Shown: positions 51,301 to 59,320 of the stretch, piece by piece
Position numbering within the stretch: position 1 is the stretch's first letter
Layout of the letters: each line of letters starts with the position of its first letter
Assembly (NCBI GenBank): GCA_024742395.1
Contig: JANSYO010000003.1
Span: 87,707 to 151,706 of the forward strand
Source of the DNA: Cytophagales bacterium
GTDB taxonomy: Bacteria; Bacteroidota; Bacteroidia; Cytophagales; Spirosomataceae
Length of the DNA: 64,000 nt
Direction: 5' to 3'
The notes under the pieces: generated by a model
Told to the model about the DNA's origin: nothing
Seen by the model: the letters and a program-made list of their open reading frames with translations, nothing else
Database searches by the model: none
Program-made: the position numbers and the translations under genes

Positions 51301-52193
51301 CCAGAGAGTTGCGTAGTGATCCAGAGGAAATAAAAAAGATACTCATACCCACCCCTACAGAAACCCAAATACCATTAGGGCAACTACTTGATATTGAATA
51401 CCTAAGAGGCCCACAAATGATTAAAAGTGAAGAGACCTTTTTAGTAGGCTACGTACTATTTGACAAGCAAAAAGAAGCAGCCGAAGTAGATGTGGTGAAT
51501 GCAGCACAAAATGCGATCCAAAAGAAAATTGATTCAGGTGAGCTTATTGTTCCGAATGGAGTGAGCTATAAGTTCTCTGGGAGTTATGAAAACCAAGTAA
51601 GAGCAATCAAACGTCTATCTATCGTTATACCCATTAGTCTCTTGGTCATTTTTCTTCTCCTCTATTTTCAGTTCAAAACAGTCATTGCCTCTTCTATTCA
51701 CTTTTCAGGAGTATTTGTGGCTTTTGCAGGTGGGTTTATAATGCTTTGGTTCTACAGTCAAGCATGGTTCTTGGACTTTTCCATAGCGGATACAAATATA
51801 CGAGACCTATTCCAAGTGAAGAACATAAACCTTAGTGTGGCAGTGTGGGTTGGTTTCATTGCTCTTTTCGGAATAGCCACAGATGATGGCGTAATTATGG
51901 GAACTTATATCCATCAAGTCTTTGAAAAGAGACAACCCAAAACAGTCCAGGAAGTGCGAGACGCAGTACTAGAAGCAGGTAAAAAAAGAGTTCGTCCCGC
52001 CATGATGACTACTGCTGTTGCAATCATTGCCTTGCTGCCAGTATTATCGTCTACTGGAAAAGGAGCTGACATTATGGTTCCAATGGCCATACCTACAGTC
52101 GGCGGAATGACTATTCAAATCATGACCATGTTTGTAGTACCTGTTCTTCAAGCTTTTTGGAGGGAATCAATCATTAAAAACACTAAAAGCTAA
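48399..52193 (+). CDS. cusA: heavy-metal efflux RND transporter, CusA/CzcA type
   Basis: 1264 residues; ATG at 48399 chosen because it begins MLNQIIKYFLENRLVTILIL, the usual start. It is the inner-membrane proton-driven pump of a Cu(I)/Ag(I)-type tripartite system. Visible: QGRSPQDIEDQISYPLTTYL, the TM4 charged motif GVMVDVGIVFVENI, and TRLVMLQTGMRAPMGIKVYG, like the methionine-bearing segment of CusA. It is about 200 residues longer than E. coli CusA; most of the extra length is hydrophobic at about residues 525-640 (LSFIGLGVVFMIYTKTALPL; INFIFVVSLIGLILAALLAI). The TolC-like gene overlaps its stop by one base. Cu/Ag as substrate is inferred from the neighbouring copper oxidase, CusB-like and CopA genes. 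Confidence 0.92.
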   Translation: MLNQIIKYFLENRLVTILILVTLVIWGIATSPFNWNTNFIPKDPIPVDAIPDIGENQQIVFSQWQGRSPQDIEDQISYPLTTYLLGIPGVKSIRSSSIFGFSMINIIFDEDIEFYWSRSRILEKLNSLPSALLPDGVQPTLGPDATALGQVYWYTLEGRDKEGNPTGGWDLQDIRTAQDFYVKYSLNAVEGVSEVASIGGYVKEYQIDVNPDALKAYNIPLHKVMQAVQKSNRDVGAKTIEINKAEYLVRGLGYIKKVEDIEKAVVAVQNNVPIRIKDIAVVSLGPATRRGLLDKGGAEVVGGVIVARYGSNPLEVINNVKGKIKEIASGLPKKTLANGTESQLTIIPFYDRTQLINETIGTLETALSHEIIISIIVVLVLLLNLRASIIISSLLPVGVLMTFIVMRYTGVDANVVALSGIAIAIGVMVDVGIVFVENIIRHLEMPENKNVKGTKLLNVIYEGASEVAGAITTALATTVVSFVPVFAMQSAEGKLFRPLAFTKTYALLGSFALGLVILPTLAYFIFGINYNKKQIRRLWNLSFIGLGVVFMIYTKTALPLVLVFVGLNNLFEAKWTERYAKLPSHINIILAVLTAGYFLTEEWMPLGVGNSIIINFIFVVSLIGLILAALLAIVHFYEPVLKWCLVNKGKFLLLPAFTILFGVLAWLGFDSTFGFLGESVKKTKAYQSASNIFPGIGSEFMPSLNEGSYLLMPTSMPHSGVEQNRQVLGQLDMMVSSIPEVDMVVGKMGRAESALDPAPVSMYENIINYKPEFIVDIDGHRERFKTDNQGRFILTSGDSLNNEDALQRGVTASEMTKDPNGSFYRNWRSQIKSPDDIWEEIVKVTKVPGVTSAPRLQPIETRLVMLQTGMRAPMGIKVYGPDLPTIEKFGMQLESILKEVPSVKAEAVFADRIVGKPYLHLNINREQIARYGLSVEDVQQTIETAIGGMKITSTVEGRERFPVRVRYPRELRSDPEEIKKILIPTPTETQIPLGQLLDIEYLRGPQMIKSEETFLVGYVLFDKQKEAAEVDVVNAAQNAIQKKIDSGELIVPNGVSYKFSGSYENQVRAIKRLSIVIPISLLVIFLLLYFQFKTVIASSIHFSGVFVAFAGGFIMLWFYSQAWFLDFSIADTNIRDLFQVKNINLSVAVWVGFIALFGIATDDGVIMGTYIHQVFEKRQPKTVQEVRDAVLEAGKKRVRPAMMTTAVAIIALLPVLSSTGKGADIMVPMAIPTVGGMTIQIMTMFVVPVLQAFWRESIIKNTKS

Positions 52194-53416
52194 TGAGATA
52201 TATAATTTTTATTCTATTCATGTCCTTTAGTGGGAATGCCCTAGGGCAAAACCTACAAGCCTATTTCGAGATAATAGCAGAAAACAACCCCGGACTTCAA
52301 TCGAAATACAAGGAGTTTGAATCTGCTATGCAAAAGTCGGCTCAGGTTACTTCTCTTCCAGAACCCACTCTTTCCTTGGGTTATTTCCTATCTCCAGTGG
52401 AGACTAGGGTTGGTCCGCAGAGAGCAAGGCTTTCATTGAACCAAATGTTTCCATGGTTTGGCACTCTTGAGTTACAAGGTGAGGTAGCTACACTAATGGC
52501 AGAGGCAAAGTATCAGAGCTTTTTGGATTATCGCAACCAACTTTATTACAAGTCATCTTCAATGTATTATCCACTTTTGGAATTAGAGGAATTACTAAAA
52601 ATTGAAAAGGAGAACATCAGGATTCTAGAGTCTTTCAAAACCATTGCCAAAGCAAAATTTCAAAATGGTAAGGGAGGTATGGTAGATGTACTAAGAGTTG
52701 ACATCATGTTAAAAGAAGCAATAACGGATACGGTCATTTTGAGCAAAAAAAGGAGCCCACTCATCGCAAATCTTAACCTTTTGATGAATAGGGATGAAAA
52801 GTCTGCTCTCAGCATTCAAGACTCACTTCACTTACCAATAAAACCTCATTATGATAAAGCAGGGTTGTTTGATCAAAACCCAATTCTTCAACGACTTGAG
52901 CTACAAGAAGCTGTAAGCAAAAAGGCAGAAATGCTGGCAGAAAAGCAGCGATACCCTAAAATTGGAGCTGGTCTCGACTATGTAATGGTTAGAAAACGGA
53001 CAGATATGGATTTAGCCAAAAATGGCCGAGATATTCTCATGCCTATGATTACTGTGAGTCTTCCGATTTTTAAGAGAAAGTATAAAGCGGCTGAAAGGGA
53101 AGCACGGTTGATGCAAGAGGCTTATGCTTTTGAAAAAGTAAACACAATCAATCAATTACAGGGTCGATTTGAAATGCTTTGGTACGAAATCGAACAGCAG
53201 AATGATTTACTGAATTTATTTAATAGTCAGCTAATTGAAACCAGACAATCGCTTGATATTCTATTTTCCGCCTATGGCAATTCTGGAAGTGAATTCGAGG
53301 AGTTACTTAGAATGCAGCAGACTTTATTGAAATACCAAAAACAACGAATCAAAGCTATCAATCAAATAAACATTTCACTCGCTGAAATAGATTACTTATT
53401 GGCAACAGAAAAATGA
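52193..53416 (+). CDS. TolC-family outer-membrane efflux protein (CusC-like)
   Basis: 407 residues with a signal peptide (MRYIIFILFMSFSGNALGQN). Two helical-hairpin repeats of the TolC fold are visible: FEIIAENNPGLQSKYKEFES with SLPEPTLSLGYFLSP, and QNPILQRLELQEAVSKKAEM with PKIGAGLDYVMVRKR. Long coiled helices join them. It forms the outer-membrane exit duct of the CusA/CusB-like pump. The ATG overlaps the CusA stop (TAATG) and the stop overlaps the multicopper oxidase start (ATGA), so all three are translationally coupled. Confidence 0.9.
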   Translation: MRYIIFILFMSFSGNALGQNLQAYFEIIAENNPGLQSKYKEFESAMQKSAQVTSLPEPTLSLGYFLSPVETRVGPQRARLSLNQMFPWFGTLELQGEVATLMAEAKYQSFLDYRNQLYYKSSSMYYPLLELEELLKIEKENIRILESFKTIAKAKFQNGKGGMVDVLRVDIMLKEAITDTVILSKKRSPLIANLNLLMNRDEKSALSIQDSLHLPIKPHYDKAGLFDQNPILQRLELQEAVSKKAEMLAEKQRYPKIGAGLDYVMVRKRTDMDLAKNGRDILMPMITVSLPIFKRKYKAAEREARLMQEAYAFEKVNTINQLQGRFEMLWYEIEQQNDLLNLFNSQLIETRQSLDILFSAYGNSGSEFEELLRMQQTLLKYQKQRIKAINQINISLAEIDYLLATEK

Positions 53417-55764
53417 GCGACATGAAAAATATAAATTCTTTATTGATAACAATGTTAACCAGTATTCTCCTGCCTTTTACCGGTATGGCCCAGATGGATA
53501 CCACAACTTATGAACTAACCATTATACAAGAAATAGTCAACAAAGCTGGAAAAACCACAATGGGACTGACAGTAAATGGGTCAATACCCGGCCCTACTAT
53601 TCGATTCAAAGAGGGTGACTACGCCGTAATAAATGTAAAAAACGAATTGGCCGTTGAAACTTCTGTTCACTGGCATGGTCTCCTTCTTCCAAATTTCTAC
53701 GATGGAGTTCCATACTTAACAACACCGCCAATTGAACCAGGTAAAACTCAGAGATATGAATTCCCACTCAAGCAATCGGGTACTTATTGGTATCATTCTC
53801 ATACAATGCTGCAAGAGCAAAGTGGTGTTTATGGCTCAATTGTAATTGAACCAAAAGAAAACATACATAACTATGACAAGGAATTAGTAATGGTGTTGTC
53901 CGACTGGACAAACCAAAAACCGATGAACGTATTGAGAAACCTAAAAAGAGGTAACGAGTGGTACAACATTAAAAAAGGTACTGCAACTCCATTAAATCAG
54001 GTGATTGGTCGTGGTGCTTTCGGTGCTCAGCTTAACTTTTGGAAACAAAGAATGGAAGGTGCAGACATCGCCGATATTTACTATCCTGCTTTCTTAAACA
54101 ATGGCGAACAAACTCAAGAATACGCTCAATTTAAGCCTGGCGAAAAAGTAAGATTAAGAATTATCAATGGAGCAGCCTCCTCTCAATTTTGGATGACCTT
54201 CGGTGGTGATGACCCGCTTCTTATTTCGTCTGATGGATTGGATGTAATTCCAGTCAAACGCAATAAAACCTTTATTGCAATAGCTGAAACCTATGATTTT
54301 ATCATCACAATTCCAAAAAATGGAAAGATAGAATTTAGAGCAATGGCTCAAGATGGCTCAGGCGTAACTACCGCATATTTCGGAAAAGGAGAAACTCTTC
54401 CAGCCGAAAGGTTAGAGCGACCAGATAAAATAGGGATGATGATGCAAATGGCCAAAATGAAAATGAGAATGGGTGCTCCAGCAATAAAATTCCATCCCAA
54501 TGATAATAACCCACAGAAATTGAAAAACAATTGGGGAATGCAAATGGCAAAGATGGATGATGGAAAAATGACAGGAATGTCAGAAAAAGAAATGAAGCCT
54601 GAACTAAAGATGGGAGAAGCTCATGACAAAACGATGAATCATTCCACAATGGCAGCTAGTGAAATAGACCATTCCAAAATGAATCATGCTAAAATGAACA
54701 TCCCGATGAATATGGATAAGGATATGGCGGGAATGAATATGTATGATGAGTACAATTACAACTATCTTAAATCGCCAAATAGGACTACCTATGCAGATTC
54801 TATTCCAGTAAAAAACATACTTCTCAACCTCACTGGTAACATGCAAAGGTACATCTGGAGTATCAACGGAATACCATTATCCGAAACTGACAACATTAAA
54901 ATAAAAAGTAATGAGGTTACTAGGGTAACTCTCAATAACCTAACAATGATGCATCATCCGATGCATTTACATGGCCATTTTTTTAGGGTAATTAACGACA
55001 ATGGAGACTACTCCCCTTTAAAGCATACTGTAAATGTGCCCCCAATGAAGCAAGTGACTATTGAGTTTTACGGCAACGAATACGGAGACTGGTTCTTTCA
55101 TTGTCATATTTTGTATCACATGATGGGTGGTATGGCTCGAATCATCAGTTACGACACTCCTCGTGACCCACGCCTAGCAGGCTCACAAGTCTCAAAACTC
55201 ATTCATGAAACCAATCAATATTATAGTTGGGGAATGCTTGATGCCGCTTCACACATGAGTGAGGTGAACTTAGTGACTTCCAACCTAAGAAATCAATTCA
55301 ACTTAAATGTAGCCTATGGCTATAACAAAAATTTTGAAGGTGAAATAACTTACGAACGCTATTTATATGACTACTTCAGAGTATTTGCAGGTATTAATAT
55401 GGAAAATGAAATCCGGAACAGTATGGAAGAAATCTCAACTGTTGCAGTTGCAGGGTTTCGTTTTTTCACACCCTTCATGTTTAATCTCGATGTTAGGGTA
55501 GATAACAAATTAAGACCCGAAGTAAGGCTCAATAGGGCGATTATGATTTTCCCTCGAACCGCCATTTTCGGTAACTACGAATATAGAGCAGACTTTGGAT
55601 GGGTCAACAACTTGCCTACAGAAAACTCTTCAAGTTCTACTACCTATAAAGGAGAAACCACTTGGTCTGTAGGCTTAGAATACTTTTTATCCCGAAATGC
55701 CTCCCTTATGGCCAGCTACGATAATAGATTTGGAACAGGTGGAGGCTTGTCATTTAGATTTTAG
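53413..55764 (+). CDS. multicopper oxidase (CopA/PcoA type) with C-terminal beta-barrel-like domain
   Basis: 783 residues with an exported N-terminus (LLITMLTSILLPFTGMAQ). Copper ligands: HWHG and WYHSHTM (trinuclear site), HHPMHLHGHFF, and H563-C564-H565 with downstream His and Met (HCHILYHMMGGM) for type 1 copper. A Met/His-rich insert (KMKMRMGAP, NHSTMAASEIDHSKMNHAKM, MNMDKDMAGMNMYDEY; about residues 340-450) matches the Cu-binding loops of PcoA/CopA. The last about 190 residues (FNLNVAYGYNKNFEGEITYE to GGGLSFRF) look like beta-barrel strands, similar in part to CopB, so this may be a CopA-CopB-like fusion. It oxidises Cu(I) to less toxic Cu(II) in the periplasm. Confidence 0.88.
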   Translation: MSDMKNINSLLITMLTSILLPFTGMAQMDTTTYELTIIQEIVNKAGKTTMGLTVNGSIPGPTIRFKEGDYAVINVKNELAVETSVHWHGLLLPNFYDGVPYLTTPPIEPGKTQRYEFPLKQSGTYWYHSHTMLQEQSGVYGSIVIEPKENIHNYDKELVMVLSDWTNQKPMNVLRNLKRGNEWYNIKKGTATPLNQVIGRGAFGAQLNFWKQRMEGADIADIYYPAFLNNGEQTQEYAQFKPGEKVRLRIINGAASSQFWMTFGGDDPLLISSDGLDVIPVKRNKTFIAIAETYDFIITIPKNGKIEFRAMAQDGSGVTTAYFGKGETLPAERLERPDKIGMMMQMAKMKMRMGAPAIKFHPNDNNPQKLKNNWGMQMAKMDDGKMTGMSEKEMKPELKMGEAHDKTMNHSTMAASEIDHSKMNHAKMNIPMNMDKDMAGMNMYDEYNYNYLKSPNRTTYADSIPVKNILLNLTGNMQRYIWSINGIPLSETDNIKIKSNEVTRVTLNNLTMMHHPMHLHGHFFRVINDNGDYSPLKHTVNVPPMKQVTIEFYGNEYGDWFFHCHILYHMMGGMARIISYDTPRDPRLAGSQVSKLIHETNQYYSWGMLDAASHMSEVNLVTSNLRNQFNLNVAYGYNKNFEGEITYERYLYDYFRVFAGINMENEIRNSMEEISTVAVAGFRFFTPFMFNLDVRVDNKLRPEVRLNRAIMIFPRTAIFGNYEYRADFGWVNNLPTENSSSSTTYKGETTWSVGLEYFLSRNASLMASYDNRFGTGGGLSFRF

Positions 55765-55820
55765 AATAAGCGAAGTTCAAATGACCAAAATCGTTAAACA
55801 GTTTGATAAAATTAAGCAAA

Positions 55821-57608
55821 ATGAAAAATAAAAATAAAAACCAGATAATCATCGTTTGCACGACCTTACTTGTCGGCATAATGCTCGGCTGGTTATTCTT
55901 TGGAACAAGTTCTTCCCCAGAATCAACTAAAGAAGAACATGCCCATTCAGAAGGAGCAAATGCAGAGGCAAGTGTTTGGACATGTTCTATGCATCCGCAA
56001 ATTAGGCAGGGCGAACCAGGAGACTGCCCAATTTGCGGTATGGACTTAATTCCTTTAGAAACTGGCAGCCAAGAAGTTGACCCAATGTCAATAAGTATGT
56101 CACCTACTGCCATGCAATTAGCAAAGGTAGAAACAATGATTGTTGGGAATAAACAGGCCAATAAAACTTTACGGTTAAATGGGAAAGTTCAAACTGATGA
56201 GCGTTCCGTTTTCACACAGCCCTCTCATCTTCCTGGTAGAATAGAAAAACTCCTTGTAAACTTTACGGGGGATTATGTAAAAGCAGGTCAAACCATCGCT
56301 TATGTATATTCTCCTGATTTAGTGACAGCACAAGAAGAGTTATTTGAGGCTCGTAAAATCAAAGAGGTTCAACCTCAACTATTTGAAGCTGCCAAAAAGA
56401 AGCTTCGCAATTGGAAACTAACTGATGCTCAAATTGAAAAAGTACTAAGTACCAATAAGGCCATTGAACAATTTCCAATCTTGTCTAATGCATCAGGCTT
56501 CGTTACAAAAAAGTTGGTGAACGCTGGTGATTATGTAAGGCAAGGAGAACCACTCTATGAAATTGCCGACCTATCACGTCTTTGGATTTTGTTTGATGTT
56601 TATGAATCAGATATGCAATGGGTTAAAAAAGGTTCAGCTGTATCCTATACTGTAGAGTCTGTCCCCGGTAAAACTTACCGTGGAACAATAAAATACATTG
56701 ATCCTATCATTGATCCTGCAACTCGAGTTGCCAAAGCACGAGTAGAGGTAATTAATGGCGGGGCTAAACTTAAGCCAGAAATGTTTGTAAGCGGGAGGCT
56801 AGAAAGCAAATTAAGTACGAAAAAAGAAAGTATTGTGGTTCCAAAAACGGCAGTTATGTGGACTGGGAAACGCTCCGTTGTTTACATAATGAACAATAGT
56901 TCTCAAGGCGTGTCATTTGCAATGCGTAAGGTTACTTTAGGGCCAGAACTGGGAGACAACTACGTGATAGAAGAAGGTTTAGAAGCAGGTGAAGAAGTTG
57001 CAGTAAACGGTACTTTTAGTATTGATGCTGCCGCACAGTTGGCCGGGAAGCCAAGCATGATGAGTCCTGAAGGAGGAGCGGTGATGACAGGCCATAATCA
57101 TGGTAGTAGTAGTAGTGAACCATCAAAATCATCCCCATCAACCAATTCTCAAGTAAGTGTATCAAAAGATGCTAAACAGAGCCTAATTCCTTTACTCAAT
57201 ACATATTTGGTTCTAAAAAATGCCTTAGTCGCTGATGATCTTTCGAAAGCAAAAAGTGCAGCAAGTAAATTAAATACGGACTTAAAGAAAATAAGCATGA
57301 GCGTATTCAAGGGCAATTCACATCAAACATGGATGACAATAAGTAGTAGCCTATCTAAACAATTACAGCATGTTGAACACGTAAAAAACATTGAAGAGTT
57401 ACGTGTAGTGTTTCAGGGTGTTTCAACGAACCTAATAAGCTTAACTGAATCATTTAAGCCAAATGAATCCCTGTTGTACGTTCAATTCTGCCCAATGGTA
57501 GATGATAATAAGGGGGCATATTGGCTCAGCAAAGACAAAAAAGTATTAAACCCTTACTATGGCCAAGCAATGCTTACTTGTGGTGAAACAAAAAGAACAA
57601 TCAAATGA
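55821..57608 (+). CDS. cusB: RND efflux periplasmic adaptor (CusB type) with metal-binding head and DUF3347 tail
   Basis: 595 residues from the ATG at 55821. An N-terminal membrane anchor (IIIVCTTLLVGIMLGWLFFG) is followed by a heavy-metal-binding domain (WTCSMHPQIRQGEPGDCPIC, GMDL; about residues 50-80). The adaptor body follows: beta-barrel, lipoyl halves and alpha-hairpin (LPGRIEKLLVNFTGDYVKAG; ASGFVTKKLVNAGDYVRQGE; GTIKYIDPIIDPATRVAKAR). The C-terminus (about 455-595) is a DUF3347 domain with CPM and LTCGETKRTIK. It links the CusA pump to the TolC-like duct. The same DUF3347 fold is encoded twice more downstream. Its stop overlaps the start of a 38-residue peptide. Confidence 0.92.
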   Translation: MKNKNKNQIIIVCTTLLVGIMLGWLFFGTSSSPESTKEEHAHSEGANAEASVWTCSMHPQIRQGEPGDCPICGMDLIPLETGSQEVDPMSISMSPTAMQLAKVETMIVGNKQANKTLRLNGKVQTDERSVFTQPSHLPGRIEKLLVNFTGDYVKAGQTIAYVYSPDLVTAQEELFEARKIKEVQPQLFEAAKKKLRNWKLTDAQIEKVLSTNKAIEQFPILSNASGFVTKKLVNAGDYVRQGEPLYEIADLSRLWILFDVYESDMQWVKKGSAVSYTVESVPGKTYRGTIKYIDPIIDPATRVAKARVEVINGGAKLKPEMFVSGRLESKLSTKKESIVVPKTAVMWTGKRSVVYIMNNSSQGVSFAMRKVTLGPELGDNYVIEEGLEAGEEVAVNGTFSIDAAAQLAGKPSMMSPEGGAVMTGHNHGSSSSEPSKSSPSTNSQVSVSKDAKQSLIPLLNTYLVLKNALVADDLSKAKSAASKLNTDLKKISMSVFKGNSHQTWMTISSSLSKQLQHVEHVKNIEELRVVFQGVSTNLISLTESFKPNESLLYVQFCPMVDDNKGAYWLSKDKKVLNPYYGQAMLTCGETKRTIK

Positions 57609-57721
57609 AACAATGCTGCCAAACTGGAGAGGAAAAGCCTACAAAACCAATCATCAAAGTTTTGAAATACTTGTTTTGGTTTGGCTTACTATCAACCGTT
57701 TTTTATACAATTTTAAAATGA
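57605..57721 (+). CDS. 38-residue di-cysteine membrane peptide
   Basis: The peptide has MKQCCQTGEEKPTKP at the start, a hydrophobic segment (LKYLFWFGLLSTVFYTIL) and a final lysine. The ATG overlaps the CusB stop (ATGA), the same coupling used throughout the operon, and the frame ends 21 bases before the next gene. Vicinal cysteines C4-C5 at the cytoplasmic side of a single helix could bind Cu(I). I know no family name. The evidence is position, frame overlap and composition only. Confidence 0.6.
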   Translation: MKQCCQTGEEKPTKPIIKVLKYLFWFGLLSTVFYTILK

Positions 57722-57742
57722 ATAACTTAAACAAAAACTCAA

Positions 57743-58210
57743 ATGAAAAACACATTATTCCTAATTAGCATCCTGTTTTTAAGCTTTACAGCAATCGCTC
57801 AGACCGTCTCCTTTGAAGAACCAAATTTGACCAAAAGCTACACATCTTACTTAAACCTTAAGGATGCTCTAGTATTAGCAGATAGTGAATCAGCCAAGCA
57901 GTCTGCTGAAGAATTGAAAGCAAGTTTGGCAAAAACACCAGACAGTAAAAAAGCATTGGCTACAGTAAATCAACTTATAGAAGCTAGCTCTATAAAAGAA
58001 CAGAGAAGTGCTTTTACAAGCCTGAGCAACGAAATTATAGCATTAGTGAAAAGTGCTAAAGTTACTTCGGGTGAGGTTTATGTAGCCTATTGCCCTATGG
58101 CGAATCAAAATTCAGGAGGATTTTGGCTTTCCAACCAAAAGGAAATCAAAAATCCATACTTCGGAAAAATGATGCTCTCTTGCGGTAGCATTAAAGAAAC
58201 ATTGAAATAA
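57743..58210 (+). CDS. DUF3347 protein, secreted
   Basis: 155 residues with a signal peptide (MKNTLFLISILFLSFTAIAQ). The rest is one DUF3347 domain: SYTSYLNLKDALVLADSESA at the N-terminus, a helical bundle, then VYVAYCPMANQNSGGFWLSN and MMLSCGSIKETLK. The conserved C-P-M and L-S-C-G motifs provide soft ligands, and such domains occur at the end of CusB proteins, as in the gene upstream. A periplasmic copper chaperone, in the place of CusF, is the likely role (inference). It is 21 bases after the small membrane peptide and 15 before a second DUF3347 gene. Confidence 0.85.
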   Translation: MKNTLFLISILFLSFTAIAQTVSFEEPNLTKSYTSYLNLKDALVLADSESAKQSAEELKASLAKTPDSKKALATVNQLIEASSIKEQRSAFTSLSNEIIALVKSAKVTSGEVYVAYCPMANQNSGGFWLSNQKEIKNPYFGKMMLSCGSIKETLK

Positions 58211-58225
58211 AAAATACATAGAATT

Positions 58226-58807
58226 ATGAAAAATATAATCATTCCAATTCTCGGCTTAATACTTAGTCTAAGTATCTCTTCATGTAGCAACACTTCTTCT
58301 TCCGAAGAGAACAATGACAATCATGACCATACAGAGATGGCTGACCATAATAGTGAAGGTAATTCAGAAACCCTGTCATCTACGAGCCAATTAGTAGATA
58401 ATTACCTAAAGATCAAAAATGCCCTCGTATCTGCTGACCGGGAAGCGGCGGCGTCTGCTGGAGAAAAATTAGCAAAAGCCGCAACCGATTTTGATTTAAG
58501 CTCTTTTCCTGAAATAGAACAACAAAACGGAAAAGAAATACTAGAGGTCATTAAAGAAAATGCTGAGCATATCGCTAAAAGCGAGATCGAACATCAAATC
58601 GAACACTTCGAGTCTATGGACAATGATTTCATTGATTTGCTCAAAATTTCGGATTATGATAAGAACCTATACCAACAATATTGTCCAATGTACAATGATA
58701 AGAAAGGTGGAACTTGGTTGAGTGATTCTGAAGAAATTAAGAACCCACTTTTTAAAAGCAAAATGCTAAGCTGTGGTTCTATTAAACAGACTATTGCAGG
58801 GCAGTGA
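58226..58807 (+). CDS. DUF3347 lipoprotein
   Basis: 193 residues. The lipobox SISSC (C20) predicts lipidation and is followed by a His/Asp-rich linker (NNDNHDHTEMADHNSEG) likely to bind metal. The DUF3347 domain (LVDNYLKIKNALVSADREAA to LSCGSIKQTIAGQ) contains YCPMYNDKKGGTWLSD, with the same CPM and LSCG ligands as its neighbour. It looks like a tandem duplicate of the 57743 gene that became membrane-anchored. Its stop overlaps the GTG start of the haem-binding gene (GTGA). Confidence 0.85.
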   Translation: MKNIIIPILGLILSLSISSCSNTSSSEENNDNHDHTEMADHNSEGNSETLSSTSQLVDNYLKIKNALVSADREAAASAGEKLAKAATDFDLSSFPEIEQQNGKEILEVIKENAEHIAKSEIEHQIEHFESMDNDFIDLLKISDYDKNLYQQYCPMYNDKKGGTWLSDSEEIKNPLFKSKMLSCGSIKQTIAGQ

Positions 58808-59271
58808 AGCCGCAAACTAAAATAACGATAAGTCTATTAATCCTTGGTTTGGTAGGGATACAATTCATCCCTACCAAACGCAACAGAAAAAGCGTTGTCA
58901 ATGACCAAGACTTTTCTAGTGTTTATCAAGTTCCCAAAAACATAACCAAACTTCTTAGTTCCTCCTGTTACAATTGCCACAGCAATCAAACAAATTATCC
59001 ATGGTATGCTAACATCCAGCCAGTGGGGTGGTTGCTCCAATACCACATCGACAAAGGGAAAAAGGAGTTAAATTTTTCAACATTTGGACAACTATCTAGT
59101 CGTATGAAGAACCTCAAAATAAAGTCAATGAAGAGTCAAATTGAAGATAGTAAAATGCCGATCTCAAGTTATCTCTATCTCCATCCTGAGGCGGACTTGT
59201 CCGAAAGTGAAAAGGGGGAACTAATAGCTTATTTGGATTCACTATCAGCACAAAACGCTATTAAAGACTAA
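58804..59271 (+). CDS. haem-binding (Haem_bd family) protein
   Basis: 155 residues starting at GTG, coupled to the stop of the DUF3347 lipoprotein. One N-terminal helix (ITISLLILGLVGIQFI) anchors or exports it. The haem motif C55-Y-N-C58-H59 lies in SSCYNCHSNQTNYPWYANIQ, followed by PVGWLLQYHIDKGKKELNFS and KMPISSYLYLHPEADLSESE, typical of the Haem_bd family (PF14376). A c-type cytochrome in the periplasm is expected; in a copper cluster it may accept electrons from Cu(I) oxidation or protect against redox stress (inference). Confidence 0.88.
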   Translation: MKPQTKITISLLILGLVGIQFIPTKRNRKSVVNDQDFSSVYQVPKNITKLLSSSCYNCHSNQTNYPWYANIQPVGWLLQYHIDKGKKELNFSTFGQLSSRMKNLKIKSMKSQIEDSKMPISSYLYLHPEADLSESEKGELIAYLDSLSAQNAIKD

Positions 59272-59320
59272 TTAAATCGAAAATCGTTAAGAATAAATAT
59301 CATTTGGCTTTTTTTTCAAA

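Noticed and set aside
55803..55820. TTG start six codons upstream of the CusB ATG
   Set aside because: The ATG at 55821 directly precedes the basic residues and membrane anchor.
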